From assembly GCA_028015205.1 (NCBI GenBank), contig CM051514.1, positions 38,642,150 to 38,706,149 of the forward strand: a stretch of DNA of 64,000 nt. Direction: 5' to 3'. The stretch is from Mytilisepta virgata (taxonomy: Eukaryota > Mollusca > Bivalvia > Mytilida > Mytilidae). Under the pieces are notes generated by a model that saw only the letters and a list, made by a program, of their open reading frames with translations, did not search any database and was not told where the DNA came from. The position numbers and the translations under genes are program-made. Below are positions 1 through 29,419 of this stretch, in pieces (positions within the stretch are counted from its first letter, which is position 1; the number at the start of each line of letters is the position of its first letter).

Positions 1-17555
<17,555 letters not shown>

Positions 17556-19834
17556 TTTCGTTTTCTTGTTTATTTCAGTTTTCTGTCTCTCTTTTTTCTT
17601 TCAATTTTTGGTCGAACACTTTAAACGCAAAGTTAGATATGTAGTGAACGAAAACGAAAAAAATCCTTATTTATCAATAGCACGTGAATACCATGTTATT
17701 CACTGTAGTCACATTTTGGGACTTTCCATTTACAGGTATTCTTGAGGAAGCGTTTTTGCTATCATTAAAGGGATTTTCCTTTCACATCGGTTCGAATTTT
17801 CATTTCAGATTTCATCACACTATTAGTAAATCCAATACTTCTGAAAGCTATTCACTAGTTTCTCTGTTCAAACAATTAAGAACTAAGTTTATGTTTTCCG
17901 TTCGATGCGTATTCAATGAAGATTTTTTCGATAGCTCCCGGTAGCTTCCGCTGCTTGTGGCTTGTCTAGTCTGATCATATTGTTACGTATTGATCTCGTT
18001 GTAGGAATTAAACTCCTATTTTATTACTATATTGTTTCCACTACATCTTCCAATGATTGGTAAAATGGTTCATCTGACACGACAATGTTTTTTGTTAATA
18101 AATAATCCGTTTTCACTTTTTAGAAGATTTATTTCTATACATTAGCTATAACTAAAATTAAAACATTAGTAGAAAATCGACTTTATATATTGCGATGATT
18201 TCTGTCGATATTAACTTTATATTTTCATAATAAGCTTTTACAAGACAGGATAATATCACATCCAATTAGATATCAGAGGAATATATAAAAGGTAGAAATA
18301 GTCAAACAAATGCTACGGTTTTATTGCTTATATTGCATTCAAGTTTAAAACAAGCTATAAAGATGGAAGTAACAGTTACAGTAAAAAGGTGACAATGTAC
18401 TTAATTTCGCAGCTATTAATCCAACTTCTACTTGAGAATCTTCGTCTATTTAAAAATCAGAATGGTATTTATATCAACAAAAGCTAAGACGTGAATCTCG
18501 AAGCGCTCGAAGCAATAACGGGATGGAACAATTTACATATCTTGTATGAAATTGTTGGAAATTCTCTGCTGTGTAAAACAAATTAGGATTTTACATTTAC
18601 TAATATTTGATAAAAATTACTATCCGAATATCAGAATAATATCAGTTAAAATATGATAAAAACTTTATTAATTTAGACAACTGAACATAATATTTCAAAA
18701 TATTCACATCAAAAATCAAAACAAATATAGTAAAATAATGTTACATATTTAAATATTATAAGCATTACATTAGAAAAAGTTGTCTCAATTCCTCAGTTCT
18801 AATTAATATCGGCAAAACAGTGAGAAAAGTCCGTAAATTCGAAATCCAAGGAAAGACAAAGTCATCAAAATGGAACACAACAAATGCCACAATGATGAAT
18901 ATATAACCAAAAGAATACAAAAAACGAGAGGGTCTCCCATACCGCCACCTAGGCAGCTCTGTGGGTTGAGCTCCCGTGATCCTTCACAGGTGCCAAGCGT
19001 TCACTATTGAAGATTTTACGCCTAAAAATGATAGTAATAATAAACTAGTCGAAACTAGTCGAAGAAGCCCCGCTGTATAACCCCGCGCTACTCTTGTGTT
19101 TTTGAAATCCATACAATCTAAACTAGTGCTGTTGCTATAGTGATTCCAAGTAGAAATCACAAACTAGAACTTTGAGGGGACCTCACTGACTATACCCCCG
19201 CTGCTGTTAGTTCATTTTTGCAATGGAAAACTCCAAAAATCATCTGAATCAAAATATCAAATAATAACAGCACATTGCAGTATACAAAGTTGCATGAGCT
19301 TCTGATGAAGCATATTGGAGAAGTCGCGATGACAAAATGCATGGTGAATTGTCTTACAATTTCTAAGTTCAACAAAATCCTTTATACAGTAGAGTTACCA
19401 GTCATTATCTTAAGTTATACCAAGTTTAGTTGAAATATGACAAAAGATGTGGATATTTGTTCAGACAGACAGACAGACAGGCTGATTCCTATATACCCAT
19501 CCCCCAAACTTTGTTTGCAGGGGTATAATAAAGTTGTCTTTCAGGACTAAAATTGGAATAACACATATTTTGAAATTCAACTGATCTGTGTAGAAAATTC
19601 TTAAAGCTAATATGATCCAAAACAATCTAATTGCTAAGTAAAATTCCAAAAATAATAGTCTTAGACACTTTCAGGAAATTTACCAAAGTTGGAATCACAT
19701 ATTTATGACATCTGGATGATCCCAATATCTGTTACTGCTCATGTGATCCAGAAAATACATGGTTTCTTGTCAAAAATTAAAAAAAATAATGAGACTTCCA
19801 AGAAATTTACCAAACTTGGAACCACATCTTTAAA

Positions 19835-20060
19835 CAATTTTGAAAGAAACATTTAGCACAATCTGCATTATTGGTACAATTACTGAGCCATCTTTCAGTT
19901 CCATGTTCCAAATAACAGTTACATGACAAAGGAATAATGTATCCTAAGGCTATTTGTGTAGCCCGGTCCCAGGGGTGCCATTCAAATTCTGAAACATTTG
20001 GCACAATCTACATTGGCAGGGCAATTACCGAGCCAAGTTTCAGTCCATATTCCAAATAAC
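19835..20060. repeat. Local direct duplication of ~75 bp
   Basis: GAAACATTTAGCACAATCTGCATT...CAGTTCCATGTTCCAAATAAC recurs about 130 bp later as GAAACATTTGGCACAATCTACATT...CAGTCCATATTCCAAATAAC. Confidence 0.75.
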
Positions 20061-21049
20061 GTGAGATGAGTTGGGCGACAAAGGAAAAATGTACCCTTAG
20101 TACTCAATACGACCGTTTTCAACATGTGTAACGACCGGTAGTAAACAACTCATATCTGTACGTCCCAGCTAATAACGCATCATTCAAGTGCTATTTGAAG
20201 ATACCGGGATAATATGGTCGTATCATACCGGGTGAGTCACGTGTTCATGCTGATATGACTATATCAGACCGGTTGCGTTCGGAATAAGCACTATATGATA
20301 AACAGATTAATACATGACATAAACCATATCGGTCCCATATGGATTAGGTGGTGTATTAATCTATATAAAATCAATTTTCAAAATTCTGTTATAGTTTTTC
20401 TGGTTTTTCTATATGAAAAAGTATTCTATTTTTAATATATATTTTTTTAATTTCAGTAAAATTTTCAATTTTATCAGTAATATCACTGAAATAATAGTTT
20501 TCAGACCATTTTTAACAAGGATCCTATATTGTTTCACAATTTTCGTGTGGTTTGTAGTATATTCCAAATTTATCAGTAATGTTGAAATATGCATGATTTT
20601 TTACGCTTGCAACATAACAGTTGTATAAAACGGCATTCTTATATTAATAAATTACGAACCATTGTGCCAAATACATAATCATAAACACCACACTATGATA
20701 AAAAAAAATTATGATTCTTTGATTGAACTTTTGTCAAGTAAAAGTTTTGATTTTGTGTCAACAATTGTGTCTCTTGCTGCCAAATTTACATCATACTGGT
20801 TTAAGTTGTTTTACACATTCAGATCTGTAATTGGATTTTCTCATAGAGGTGTAAGTTAAACTACGTTTGACTGATGCAACCATGTTAAATGGTGGTCCAA
20901 GTCATGGGGTACAATTCTGAAAGAAGACCCCAGTACCAACCACCTATTTTTATCAATAAACATACGTGTACAAAGTAATATTATAGAAAAACTGAAAAAC
21001 CTTTCAAACAATTTTTTGGACACCCTTTCCAGACATTGTCACAATGTCA

Positions 21050-21215
21050 ATTTAAGGATTGACTGTATTTTTTTTTTCATTCTAAAAAGAAATAACCTCA
21101 GTCACGTGGTGCACACTAAATAACCCGCGTAGCAGGTTATTTGAAAGTGTTCACCATGTGCATTAAGGTTATTTCGAATAGACTGAAAACAAAATTACTG
21201 TCAATGCTTATAATT
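21050..21215. mobile_element. Palindromic MITE-like element (GTGCAC family), copy 2
   Basis: Left half AAGGATTGACTGTA...AATAACCTCAGTCACGTGGTG and right half CACCATGTGCATTAAGGTTATT...GACTGAAAAC...ACTGTCAATGCTTA are imperfect inverted repeats. The core matches 11765-11890. Confidence 0.6.
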
Positions 21216-22510
21216 TAATTCCAACGGTTGCTTTGACGTCTAAAACGTCGGTATTCCCTTTAATGACGTCATAGTAGAAAAGAAATTTCAGTCTATGGAG
21301 TGATAGATTGGTTGCCTCCGTAAAATATTCAGTATGCATTCGGAATATACAAGTATTGTCAATCTTGTAAAATAACGGACATGAACTTGTTTAGTAAGAA
21401 AACGTAAATGTTTGGCTTTTATGGTGCCTCCACAGATTTTAGGGTTACCAACATGTATATATGTATGTATCGCATGATAGAATATTCTTCCAGCAAATGT
21501 GATATATAGAAGGTTGCAGCATACCTCTCCATTTCTGTGTATTATCATAATGAAATGGAATGAAATATAGTTAAAAACTTAAGAAGCCATTAAGTATAAC
21601 ATAAATTTTTTAAAAGTTATCATTACCTTACTCGCGATTTTACAGCCCTGAAACCGCTTACATGTTCCACTTATCCTAAAAATATGCCATGTGCACTCTG
21701 TCCTTAATTCCTTTCTGAAACATTGTTTTTTATAGCATGTCAACTAATAGTAATGTAATGAGCAATTTAGATGCTGTAGCAATAGAATTTAAATAGATAT
21801 GATTTAGCAATATCAAGCTTGGAAGGTTTATAAAACCTAATATTTTTCAATTTATTGCAACTTTTTCTTATGACATTTACTTGTTCTAATGTAAATTATT
21901 TCTTTGTGCTCCTTGTTAGTTCTTGGTGCTAATCAATATATTTAACAGACTTAATTTAACAATACAAAAAAACTAACTGTATGTATAAACATACTGCTGT
22001 CAAAATAATAAAAGTCAGATCAATATCTCTAAAACAATAATCTAAAATTACTATTGAGAAGATTAATGCAATTTAAGACCTATGTTCCAATCTAACATTT
22101 TGAAAAAAAAATATCAAAGGTTATTTTCAACATTGTTTTAACTCACATTAAAAACAGATGGTAACAAAGTGGCTCTGAAATTGGAATCACACAGTATTTT
22201 AATCCACTCAATGACATCCAAACCATTCGGTCTGTGTATGCCTAATATAAGGTTTTGTAACTACATAATTGCATGGTTCTAATTCGTGTAGCATTATTTG
22301 AAACGTATTTAGTGAGTAAATCAAAAGAACTTTTAGGGATTTATCGTTGTTACATGCATTATCCATCATACCGGTATCAGACAGAAACGTAGAGAGGAAA
22401 TAGTGTTAAAATGCATCAAATTCAAAAGCATCTATGTTTTTATCCCTTATATACCAATAACGTCAAACGTCCTTTTATCGTATTAGCTTTGTTCATGGGC
22501 AATGAACAAG

Positions 22511-22537
22511 GCCCAGGCCCAGGCCCAGGCCCAGGCT
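22511..22537. repeat. CCCAGG hexamer array (about 4 copies)
   Basis: GGCCCAGGCCCAGGCCCAGG continues for one more unit. It is GC-rich in an AT-rich setting. Confidence 0.9.
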
Positions 22538-24105
22538 TACGGCCAATAAGGAGAAAGGACTTTTGACGTCATCTCAGAATATTCGACTCTTTTTGTATCA
22601 GTCTTCATGTGATATAAAACTCGCTTACAGTGGAGGTGTCAGGACAACGAAATTCTTTGATACCCATTTTGATGCAGAGGATGCGCAAATCTCGTCGATT
22701 TACAACTCATACATTTTGACGAAGGCCTGATATCTTGAAAAAAAAACCAAAATCAATAATCTAAAACATTGAAGAGCACATTCAAAATTACCAAAAGGGT
22801 TAAGCCAAATCCATCTAAGGACAGAGCTATGTACGAGTGAGATACTTCTTATTTTTTTTACACAATTTAACATTTCTATAACTGTAAATTTAAAATTTAG
22901 CTACATGTAGATAACAATGAACCCGAGGAACCTATGACAAATCATATTTTTAGATAAACAAATATTAAGTTTTTCATCACAACACAAATGAGGATCGAAA
23001 CACAATTTTTTAATCGGCAAACATCAAACAAAAGACATGATAACAGCATGTTTACTGTTGGTGTAGACATCAATATCGATCAACTATGGTTGATACTTTC
23101 TCAATATAAAAGTTTGAACTACATACTCAATATTCCAGTTATGCCAGGCCATACTGTCCTGTATGTATTTCACTTCTTTGGCAAATTTCATAAATTCGCC
23201 TTGTGCCTTTCAAAATCTTTCTTGGCATAGCCTGGTACGTGAACTCTCAAGATTTGCTAATAATTCTCAACACAGAAGTTACTAAATAAATTTTCTACAT
23301 ACCTAAATGTTGTTTTGGTAGACATTTTTAACAGACGTTTGTCTTTAAGATAATTTTTCAACGTAAAGACGATCAGAATCAAAACATTATTTAGCTTTAA
23401 GGATGATCGCTGGTCTAATAGGAAATAAATAGGATTTGAAATAGATGTTTTAGTTTGAGAGAACATATGAATAATAAACAAATAAGCAAGAAAAAAAATA
23501 TATGTTCATGTCCTCATTTAAGAGCTATAAGGCCTTGAAAATTTGCAGGAAATGGGTTTTCTCTGGATTTTTCATTGTCTTTGCATTGACAATTTCAGTC
23601 TCTCAAAAATGTATGAAAAAAAATAAAAAGGATTTCGTAAGATTTTGTCAATTACCATTTTACGATATATATGATTGAATTATATAAGAAAAAGTAGGGG
23701 TTCATGGTCATCCTTAAGTGAGTTTATGTATCTCCTTTCTTTTGACAGTAGGATGAATTTGGTTCTCAGGGTCCTTTTTGCCATTATTTTAACAGTGACA
23801 CAAAATGCTTGGCAATTGACCCCCATTGCATCTATGTACGACCGTTGGGGTACAAAAATTTCAAGAACTTATTAATGACTTAGCATAATTTTTTTGTTTG
23901 TTAACATAAAAATGCATTCCATAAAAATGTTTACTGTAAAATTGGATTGACATATAAGGGGGTAGGCCTGGGTTAGGCCAAAATTTTCCACTCGTTTAAT
24001 TTTTTTCATATTTTCGTCATGCATTATATATGTCTCAATACACCACCTGAGAAAATTTTGTTGAAATTCAACCACACGTTTCCTTCGCAGGGTTCATTGA
24101 AAATG

Positions 24106-24111
24106 GGCATT
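24106..24111. repeat. Left target-site duplication GGCATT
   Basis: GGCATT lies directly before the first base of the palindrome (AGTAGTATG at 24112) and is repeated at 38989-38994 directly after its last base. Confidence 0.85.
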
Positions 24112-24159
24112 AGTAGTATGTATGCGGTTCTAAATTAGCATTTGAGGTGGAGGAGCGTG

Positions 24160-24560
24160 GAGGAGCCGGAAGTGACGTCACCGGAACCGGAAATGACGTC
24201 ACAGGAAGTGACGTAACCGGAACCGGAAGTCACGTGACCGGAACCGGAAGTGATTTTTGCGCGCATGCGCAACCGGAAGTGGGTAGTTTTCCCGCCCTTT
24301 GTTGACGGAAGTGACGCAAGTCACGTGCTAGGACCCGGATGTGTCGTCCGCGCATGTGTGACCGGAACCGGAAGTGATTTTTGCGCGCATGCGCAACCGG
24401 AAGTAGGGTGTTTTTTCCGCCATTTGTTGACGGAAGTGACGAAAGTCACGTGGTAGGACCCGGATGTGTGGTCTGCGCCTGTTCGGGCGGAACCGGAAGT
24501 GGTTGGTGGAACCGGAAGTAGTGGATTTTCTCCATTGACGGAAGTGACGCCAGTCACTTA
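24160..24560 (+). promoter_or_regulatory. Terminal GC-rich cluster of ETS, CRE, NRF1, E-box and E2F-like sites (left arm)
   Basis: CCGGAAGT ETS-type sites occur at 24166, 24223, 24244, 24273, 24368 and later. TGACGTCA (CRE) is at 24173 and 24194. GTCACGTGAC is at 24229 and TCACGTG at 24321. GCGCATGCGC, the NRF1-type palindrome, is at 24261 and 24385, and TTTTCCCGCCC (E2F-like) is at 24287. The block from 24240 is repeated about 120 bp later. These are textbook consensus sites of strong TATA-less promoters; whether they act here is inference. It lies at the outer tip of the arm. Confidence 0.7.
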
Positions 24561-24581
24561 CCCGGAAGTTCCATGCTTGAC

Positions 24582-25285
24582 CAGATTGACTTATCTCCCT
24601 TTTCCCGCACTTCTCGGTCGTCTCTGGCTCTTTCATCGGTCTCTCACTGTTATGTCGAAGTCCGAGAGTATACGAAGTACACTATTGGATTATCTCCCCT
24701 TATCCCGCTCTTTTCATTTGGGGGTGATGTTTTCTGTGAGGACTAGGATTGGATTATGTCCCCTTACCTCCAAGTGATGCTTGTCACCAATGGAGTGGTG
24801 TCCTTAGCAACTGCCTTAGCAACGGCGGTCCATTTCTATGATGCACTTCGTTTTTCTTCTCTTGCTCTATCCCGCTCCTCGCTGCTCTTCTCTTGCTCCG
24901 TGCTGCTCATCGCTACTCAGGCTTGTTTCTGTTCGTCATCGCTGCTCTTCTCTTGCTCTTTGCTGCTCAACGCTGCTCTGCACTGTACTCAGACCTGAAA
25001 GCACCCTAAAGACAATCGTTTACCCTAACACTAGTACCACTTCAAATTCATAAGGGATTGAGCCAGATTGAATTATCTCCCTTTTCCCGCTCTTCTCGGT
25101 CGTCTCTGGATCTTTGATTGAATTATCTCCCCTTATCCCGCTCTTTTCATCTGTGAGTGATGTTTTCTGTGAGGACTAGGATTGGATTATGTCCCCTTAC
25201 CTCAAGTTGATGCTTGTCACCGCTCAATGGAGGGGTGTCCTTAGCAACGCGGTCTATTTCATTGCTCTATGCTTCGCTTCTCTTC
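24582..25285 (+). repeat. Imperfect direct duplication of ~220 bp in left arm
   Basis: The run TATCTCCCTTTTCCCGC, TTCTCGGTCGTCTCTGG, TGTGAGGACTAGGATTGGAT and GATGCTTGTCACC appears at about 24590-24830 and again at about 25070-25260. Between them is degenerate CTGCTCATCGCTG-type sequence (24850-25000). Confidence 0.8.
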
Positions 25286-25439
25286 GCTTGCTCTTCGCTG
25301 CTCCATGCTGCTCATCGCTAATAATGACTATATTCACCTGCTGATTTAAGATTCTTGGGGTTACTTGTCGGTGTTTTCGCTGCTGCTTCCGCTCCTGCTG
25401 CTTGTTGGTGTTCGTCATTGCTGCTCTTATCTTGTTCAT

Positions 25440-27835
25440 CGCTGTTTTTCTCGTGCTCTTTGCTGCTCGTCGCTGTTTTTCTCTTGTTCTTTGTTGCTCA
25501 TCACTGTTTTTCTCGTGCTCTTTACTGCTCATCGCTGTTTTTCTCTTGGTTTTTGTAGCTCATCGCTGTTTTCCACGTGCTCTTTGCTGCTCATCGCTGT
25601 TTTTCTCGTGCTCTTTGCTGCTTATGGCTGTTTTTCTCTTGGTTTTTGTAGCTCGTCGCTATTTTTCTCGTGCTGTTTACTGCTCGTCGCTGTTTTTTTC
25701 TCTTGTTCTTTGTTGCTCATCACTGTTTTTCTCGTGCTCTTTGTTGCTCATCGCTGTTTTTCTCTTGGTTTTTGTAGCTCATCGCTGTTTTCCACGTGCT
25801 CTTTGCTGCTCATCGCTGTTTTTCTCGTGCTCTTTGCTGCTTATGGCTGTTTTTCTCTTGGTTTTTGTAGCTCGTCGCTATTTTTCTCGTGCTGTTTACT
25901 GCTCGTCGCTGTTTTTTCTCTTGTTCTTTGTTGCTCATCACTGTTTTTCTCGTGCTCTTTACTGCTCATCGCTGTTTTTCTCTTGGTTTTTGTAGCTCAT
26001 CGCTGTTTTCCACGTGCTCTTTACTGCTCATCGCTGTTTTTCTCTTGTTCTTTGTTGCTCATCACTGTTTTTCTCTTGCTCGTTACTGCTCATCGCTGTT
26101 TTTCTCTTGGTTTTTGTAGCTCGTCGCTGTTTTCCACGTGCTCCTTGCTGCTCCTCGCTGTTTTTCTCGTGCTCTTTGCTGCTTATGGCTGTTTTTCTCT
26201 TGTTCTTTACTGCTTATCGCTGTTTTTCTCGTGCTGTTTACTGCTCGTCGCTGTTTTTTCTCTTGTTCTTTGTTGCTCATCACTGTTTTTCTCTTGCTCT
26301 TTACTGCTCATCACTGTTTTTCTCTTGTTCTTTACTGCTTATCGCTGTTTTTCTCTTGTTCTTTGCTGCTCATCGCTGTTTTCCACGTGCTCTTTACTGC
26401 TCATCGCTGTTTTTCTCTTGTTCTTTACTGCTCGTCGCTGTTTTTCTCTCGTTCTTTACTGCTCGTCGCTATTTTTCTCTTGCTCTTTACTGCTCGTCGC
26501 TGTTTTTTCTCTTGTTCTTTGTTGATCATCACTGTTTTTCTCTTGCTCTTTACTGCTCATCACAGTTTTTCTCTTGTTCTTTGCTGCTCATCACTGTTTT
26601 TCTCTTGGTTTTTGTAGCTCATCACTGTTTTTCTCTTGTTCTTTACTGCTCGTCGCTGTTTTTCTCTCGTTCTTTACTGCTTATCGCTGTTTTTCTCTTG
26701 GTTTTTGTAGCTCATCACTGTTTTTCTCGTACTCTTTGCTGCTCGTCGCTGGTTTTTCTCTTGTTCTTTGTTGCTCATCACTGTTTTTCTCTTGCTCTTT
26801 ACTGCTCGTCGCTGTTTTTTCTCTTGTTCTTTACTGCTCATCACTGTTTTTCTCTTGCTCTTTACTGCTCATCGCTGTTTTTCTCTTGGTTTTTGTAGCT
26901 CATCGCTGTTTTCCACGTGCTCTTTGCTGCTCATCGCTGTTTTTCTCGTGCTCTTTGCTGCTCATCGCTGTTTTTCTCTTGGTTTTTGTAGCTCGTCGCT
27001 ATTTTTCTCGTGCTGTTTACTGCTCGTCGCTGTTTTTTCTCTTGTTCTTTGTTGCTCATCACTGTTTTTCTCTTGCTCTTTACTGCTCATCACTGTTTTT
27101 CTCTTGTTCTTTACTGCTTATCGCTGTTTTTCTCTTGGTTTTTGTAGCTCATCGCTGTTTTCCACGTGCTCTTTACTGCTCATCGCTGTTTTTCTCTCGC
27201 TCTTTGTTGCTCATCGCTGTTTTTCTCTTGGTTTTTGTTGCTCGTCGCTATTTTTCTCGTGCTGTTTACTGCTCGTCGCTGTTTTTTTCTCTTGTTCTTT
27301 GTTGCTCATCACTGTTTTTCTCTTGCTCTTTACTGCTCATCACAGTTTTTCTCTTGTTCTTTACTGCTTATCGATGTTTTTCTCTTGGTTTTTGTAGCTC
27401 ATCGCTGTTTGTCTCTTGCTCTTTACTGCTCATCGCTGTTTTTCTCTTGCTCTATGCTTCTCATCGCTGTTTTTCTCTTGTTCTTTGTTGCTCATCACTG
27501 TTTTTCTCTTGCTCTTTACTGCTCATCACTGTTTTTCTCTTGTTCTTTACTGGTCATCGCTGTTTTTCTCTTGCTCTTTACTGCTCATCGCTGTTTTTCT
27601 CTTGCTCTATGCTTCTCATCGCTGTTTTTTCTCTTGTTCTTTGTTGCTCATCACTGTTTTTCTCTTGCTCTTTACTGCTCATCAATGTTTTTCTCTTGTT
27701 CTTTACTGGTCATCGCTGTTTTTCTCTCGTTCTTTACTGCTCATCGCTGTTTTTCTCTTGCTCTTTACTGCTTATGGCTGTTTTTCTCTCGCTCTTTGTT
27801 GCTCATCACTGTTTTTCTCTTGTCCTTTGTTGTTC
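25440..27835 (+). repeat. 31-bp minisatellite array, about 75-80 units (left arm)
   Basis: The unit runs from TTTTTCTCTTGTTCTTTACT to GCTCATCGCTG, 31 bp. Variants (CTCGTGCTC, TTGGTTTTTGTAG, TTTTCCACGTG) recur in an ordered way, suggesting higher-order units. Because 31 is not a multiple of three and the unit has no plus-strand stop, all three plus frames stay open. This explains hydrophobic open frames of 386, 563 and 424 codons that need not be genes. The opposite strand is purine-rich. Related degenerate units continue to 28195. Confidence 0.92.
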
Positions 27836-28200
27836 ATCGCTACTCCTTACCTTACTCGCGTGCTTATTTCGTTTTTTGGGGCTACTTGTCTCTGTTTTCG
27901 CTGCCACTACTGCTCCTGCTGCTTTTTGCTGTTCGTTATCGCTGTTCTTCTCTTGCTCATCGCTGTTTTTTCTCTTGCTCATCGCTGATCCTTTCTTGTT
28001 CTTTGCTGCTCATCCCTACTCAGGGCCTTACTCGCGTGCTCATTTCTGCTCATCTCTTGCTCATCGCTGCTCACAACTGCTCTTCTCTTGCTCATTGCTG
28101 CTCATCACTGCTCATCGCTGCTCTTCTCTTGCTCTTTGCTGCTCATCCCTACTCAGGACCTTACTCGCGTGCTCATTTCGCTCCTGCTGCTGCTACGCAA
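27836..28200 (+). repeat. Degenerate CTGCTCATCGCTG-rich tract (left arm)
   Basis: Irregular short units (CTCTTGCTC, TGCTCATCGCTG, TACTCAGGxCTTACTCGCGTG) flank the main array. The 9-bp difference between the arms lies at about 28185-28194. Confidence 0.75.
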
Positions 28201-28337
28201 GGAATGGGTTTACTGCTGATGATCGGAAGGCCACTCGGTACTCATGTTGTCGGTTTGATTGGTAGATCAAGACTGATCGATGTGATTGTATACTGGGATA
28301 TTTATCGACGACAAACACAAATGAAACAGTTTCATAT

Positions 28338-28343
28338 TTTATT
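28338..28343 (-). terminator. Poly(A) signal AATAAA of PC4-like gene (left)
   Basis: Mirror copy of 34766-34771, directly after the stop codon. Confidence 0.6.
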
Positions 28344-28862
28344 TTACATTTTTACAAAATCTACATCAGTCAATGTTTTAAGTTCTGGTTCTTTCTCTTC
28401 AAACAAAGGTATGATCTTCTTCAGTTCTTGCCATTCGTAAGGACTCAGCGTTATACCTCTCTTGGTTGGCTGTAAAGTCAGTTCTCCGTTAGGCACGAAA
28501 TATTTTCTGACGTGAATGATAGGATAGGGTGCTTTAATGATGACATAAACATCTTCTCCCAGATGATATGTCCAGTCCACCGGTTCTTTGTCCTTGATTC
28601 TGGTGATCAGGTCGTCCACCACTTCTGTAGTACTGCACAACATTTTCCACTGCATTAACGACAGGCTGACTCCGGTCTTTGTGGGCACCGTTTCACTTTC
28701 CCAACATCTCAAATCTACTCTTTTACTTCCATTCCATTCTGTGAGTTCAGCATAACGTCCTCCACCCAGTAGTACTTTCAAAGGAATATTGGAATCTGTC
28801 ATGGCGTCTTGGACGATATCTCGCTTGGTCTGGTCTTTGGTTTTCTTTTCTTTACGTGGCAT
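28344..28862 (-). CDS. Tandem PC4-like domain protein (left-arm copy)
   Basis: 172 aa, identical to the right-arm copy at 34247-34765. Residues 36-76 and 104-152 each fit the PC4/p15 single-strand-DNA-binding fold: a beta-hairpin, then a TKxGVSLS or TKRGITLS turn and a Q/E-W-x-x-L helix. The start is basic (PRKEKKTKDQTKR). PC4 proteins bind single-stranded DNA and modulate transcription or replication; two tandem domains could replace the usual dimer. The gene is compact: a TATA box at 28894-28903 lies 41 nt upstream of the ATG, and AATAAA follows the stop directly. It is divergent from nothing close by; the Bcl-2-like ORF lies just upstream on the same strand. The role in the element is inferred. 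Confidence 0.75.
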   Translation of the reverse strand: MPRKEKKTKDQTKRDIVQDAMTDSNIPLKVLLGGGRYAELTEWNGSKRVDLRCWESETVPTKTGVSLSLMQWKMLCSTTEVVDDLITRIKDKEPVDWTYHLGEDVYVIIKAPYPIIHVRKYFVPNGELTLQPTKRGITLSPYEWQELKKIIPLFEEKEPELKTLTDVDFVKM

Positions 28863-28893
28863 ATCGGCTGACTGATTCTTCTTCTTGCTGGTC

Positions 28894-28903
28894 TATTTAT
28901 ATA
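28894..28903 (-). promoter_or_regulatory. TATA box of PC4-like gene (left)
   Basis: TATATAAATA on the minus strand, 41 nt before the ATG. Confidence 0.6.
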
Positions 28904-28988
28904 CATATATTTGTGAAGATGGATTGGATTGGTTCTTATATTATGAAACGTGAAACAGGATTGGCTATCTTTCCGACATCGTGATTGG

Positions 28989-29219
28989 TTAACTTCTCCC
29001 GTTCCGATTGGTCGAAAATCTGACATTTTCATTGGTCAATTCCAACCGTTTCGATAGATCAACACGATGGTACACTGTCCAAATATGTGGCGCCCAATCC
29101 GGAAACTGCTCACAATAGGTACGAGTAAACCCCGACAATACGATCAGTCTTCCTTGGTTCACCACACCGTCTTCGAACATGGCAGTGACGATTCTCTCGT
29201 ATACTTGGAAGGGGTCCAT
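28989..29219 (-). CDS. Short ORF with Bcl-2 BH1-like motif (left-arm copy)
   Basis: 76 aa from the ATG at 29219. Residues about 4-24 contain YERIVTAMFEDGVVNQGR, which lines up with the helix plus BH1 signature of Bcl-2 proteins (F-x-D-G-x-NWGR-I/L), with Trp replaced by Gln. The protein is about half the length of a Bcl-2 fold: no clear BH3 or BH2 was found and no C-terminal membrane anchor is visible. It could be a truncated survival-type regulator, one exon of a longer gene, or a decayed copy. DNA viruses and virus-like elements often carry Bcl-2 homologues. TATAAAAGG lies 41 nt upstream of the ATG. Confidence 0.5.
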   Translation of the reverse strand: MDPFQVYERIVTAMFEDGVVNQGRLIVLSGFTRTYCEQFPDWAPHIWTVYHRVDLSKRLELTNENVRFSTNRNGRS

Positions 29220-29251
29220 CGTACGAATGACTTCTCTGACTATCTTCACTT

Positions 29252-29260
29252 CCTTTTATA
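29252..29260 (-). promoter_or_regulatory. TATA box TATAAAAGG of BH1-like ORF (left)
   Basis: It is 41 nt before the ATG, the same spacing as for the PC4-like gene. Confidence 0.6.
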
Positions 29261-29320
29261 CATTTATGACATGAGACTACTCTGCATTGACAAACTTGTA
29301 ACTGTCTACATATATACATG

Positions 29321-29329
29321 TATATATAG
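29321..29329 (+). promoter_or_regulatory. TATA-like TATATATAG upstream of unknown ORF (left)
   Basis: About 99 nt before the ATG at 29420 and about 60 nt from the oppositely directed TATAAAAGG, forming a divergent pair. It lies in a TA-rich run, so it is weaker evidence. The mirror copy is at 33780-33788. Confidence 0.4.
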
Positions 29330-29419
29330 TGTTGCCAGAAGATCCCGATACCGGGGTTTTGTATCTGAGGCACTGGCAGTCCACCCGGACAGAGAAAAAT
29401 ACCGACAATCGTGTTCAGG

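Larger units (their letters stand above)
17556..24105. other. Intergenic region upstream of EAAT and left flank of the palindromic element
   Basis: No supported coding region. Visible items are a GAGGGTCTCCCAT...CACAGAGCT-type dispersed repeat at 18930-19015 (inverted match at 44350-44440), a local duplication at 19835-20060, a palindromic MITE at 21050-21215 and a CCCAGG hexamer array at 22511-22537. The EAAT promoter should lie near 17600-18000, but no core element can be assigned. Confidence 0.5.

Noticed and set aside
24250..24777. ORFs in the GC-rich terminal region
   Set aside because: They are translations of repeated CCGGAAGT and TGACGTCA motifs (Phe/Arg/Ser runs) on both strands, without domain-like composition.
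25440..27835. CRISPR array
   Set aside because: Repeats are directly adjacent with no unique spacers, in a eukaryotic genome.
25365..28440. Long hydrophobic open frames (386, 563, 424 codons) as membrane proteins
   Set aside because: They are the 31-bp repeat read in different phases, with the same residues in all frames and no start context or domain. They are treated as by-products of the array.
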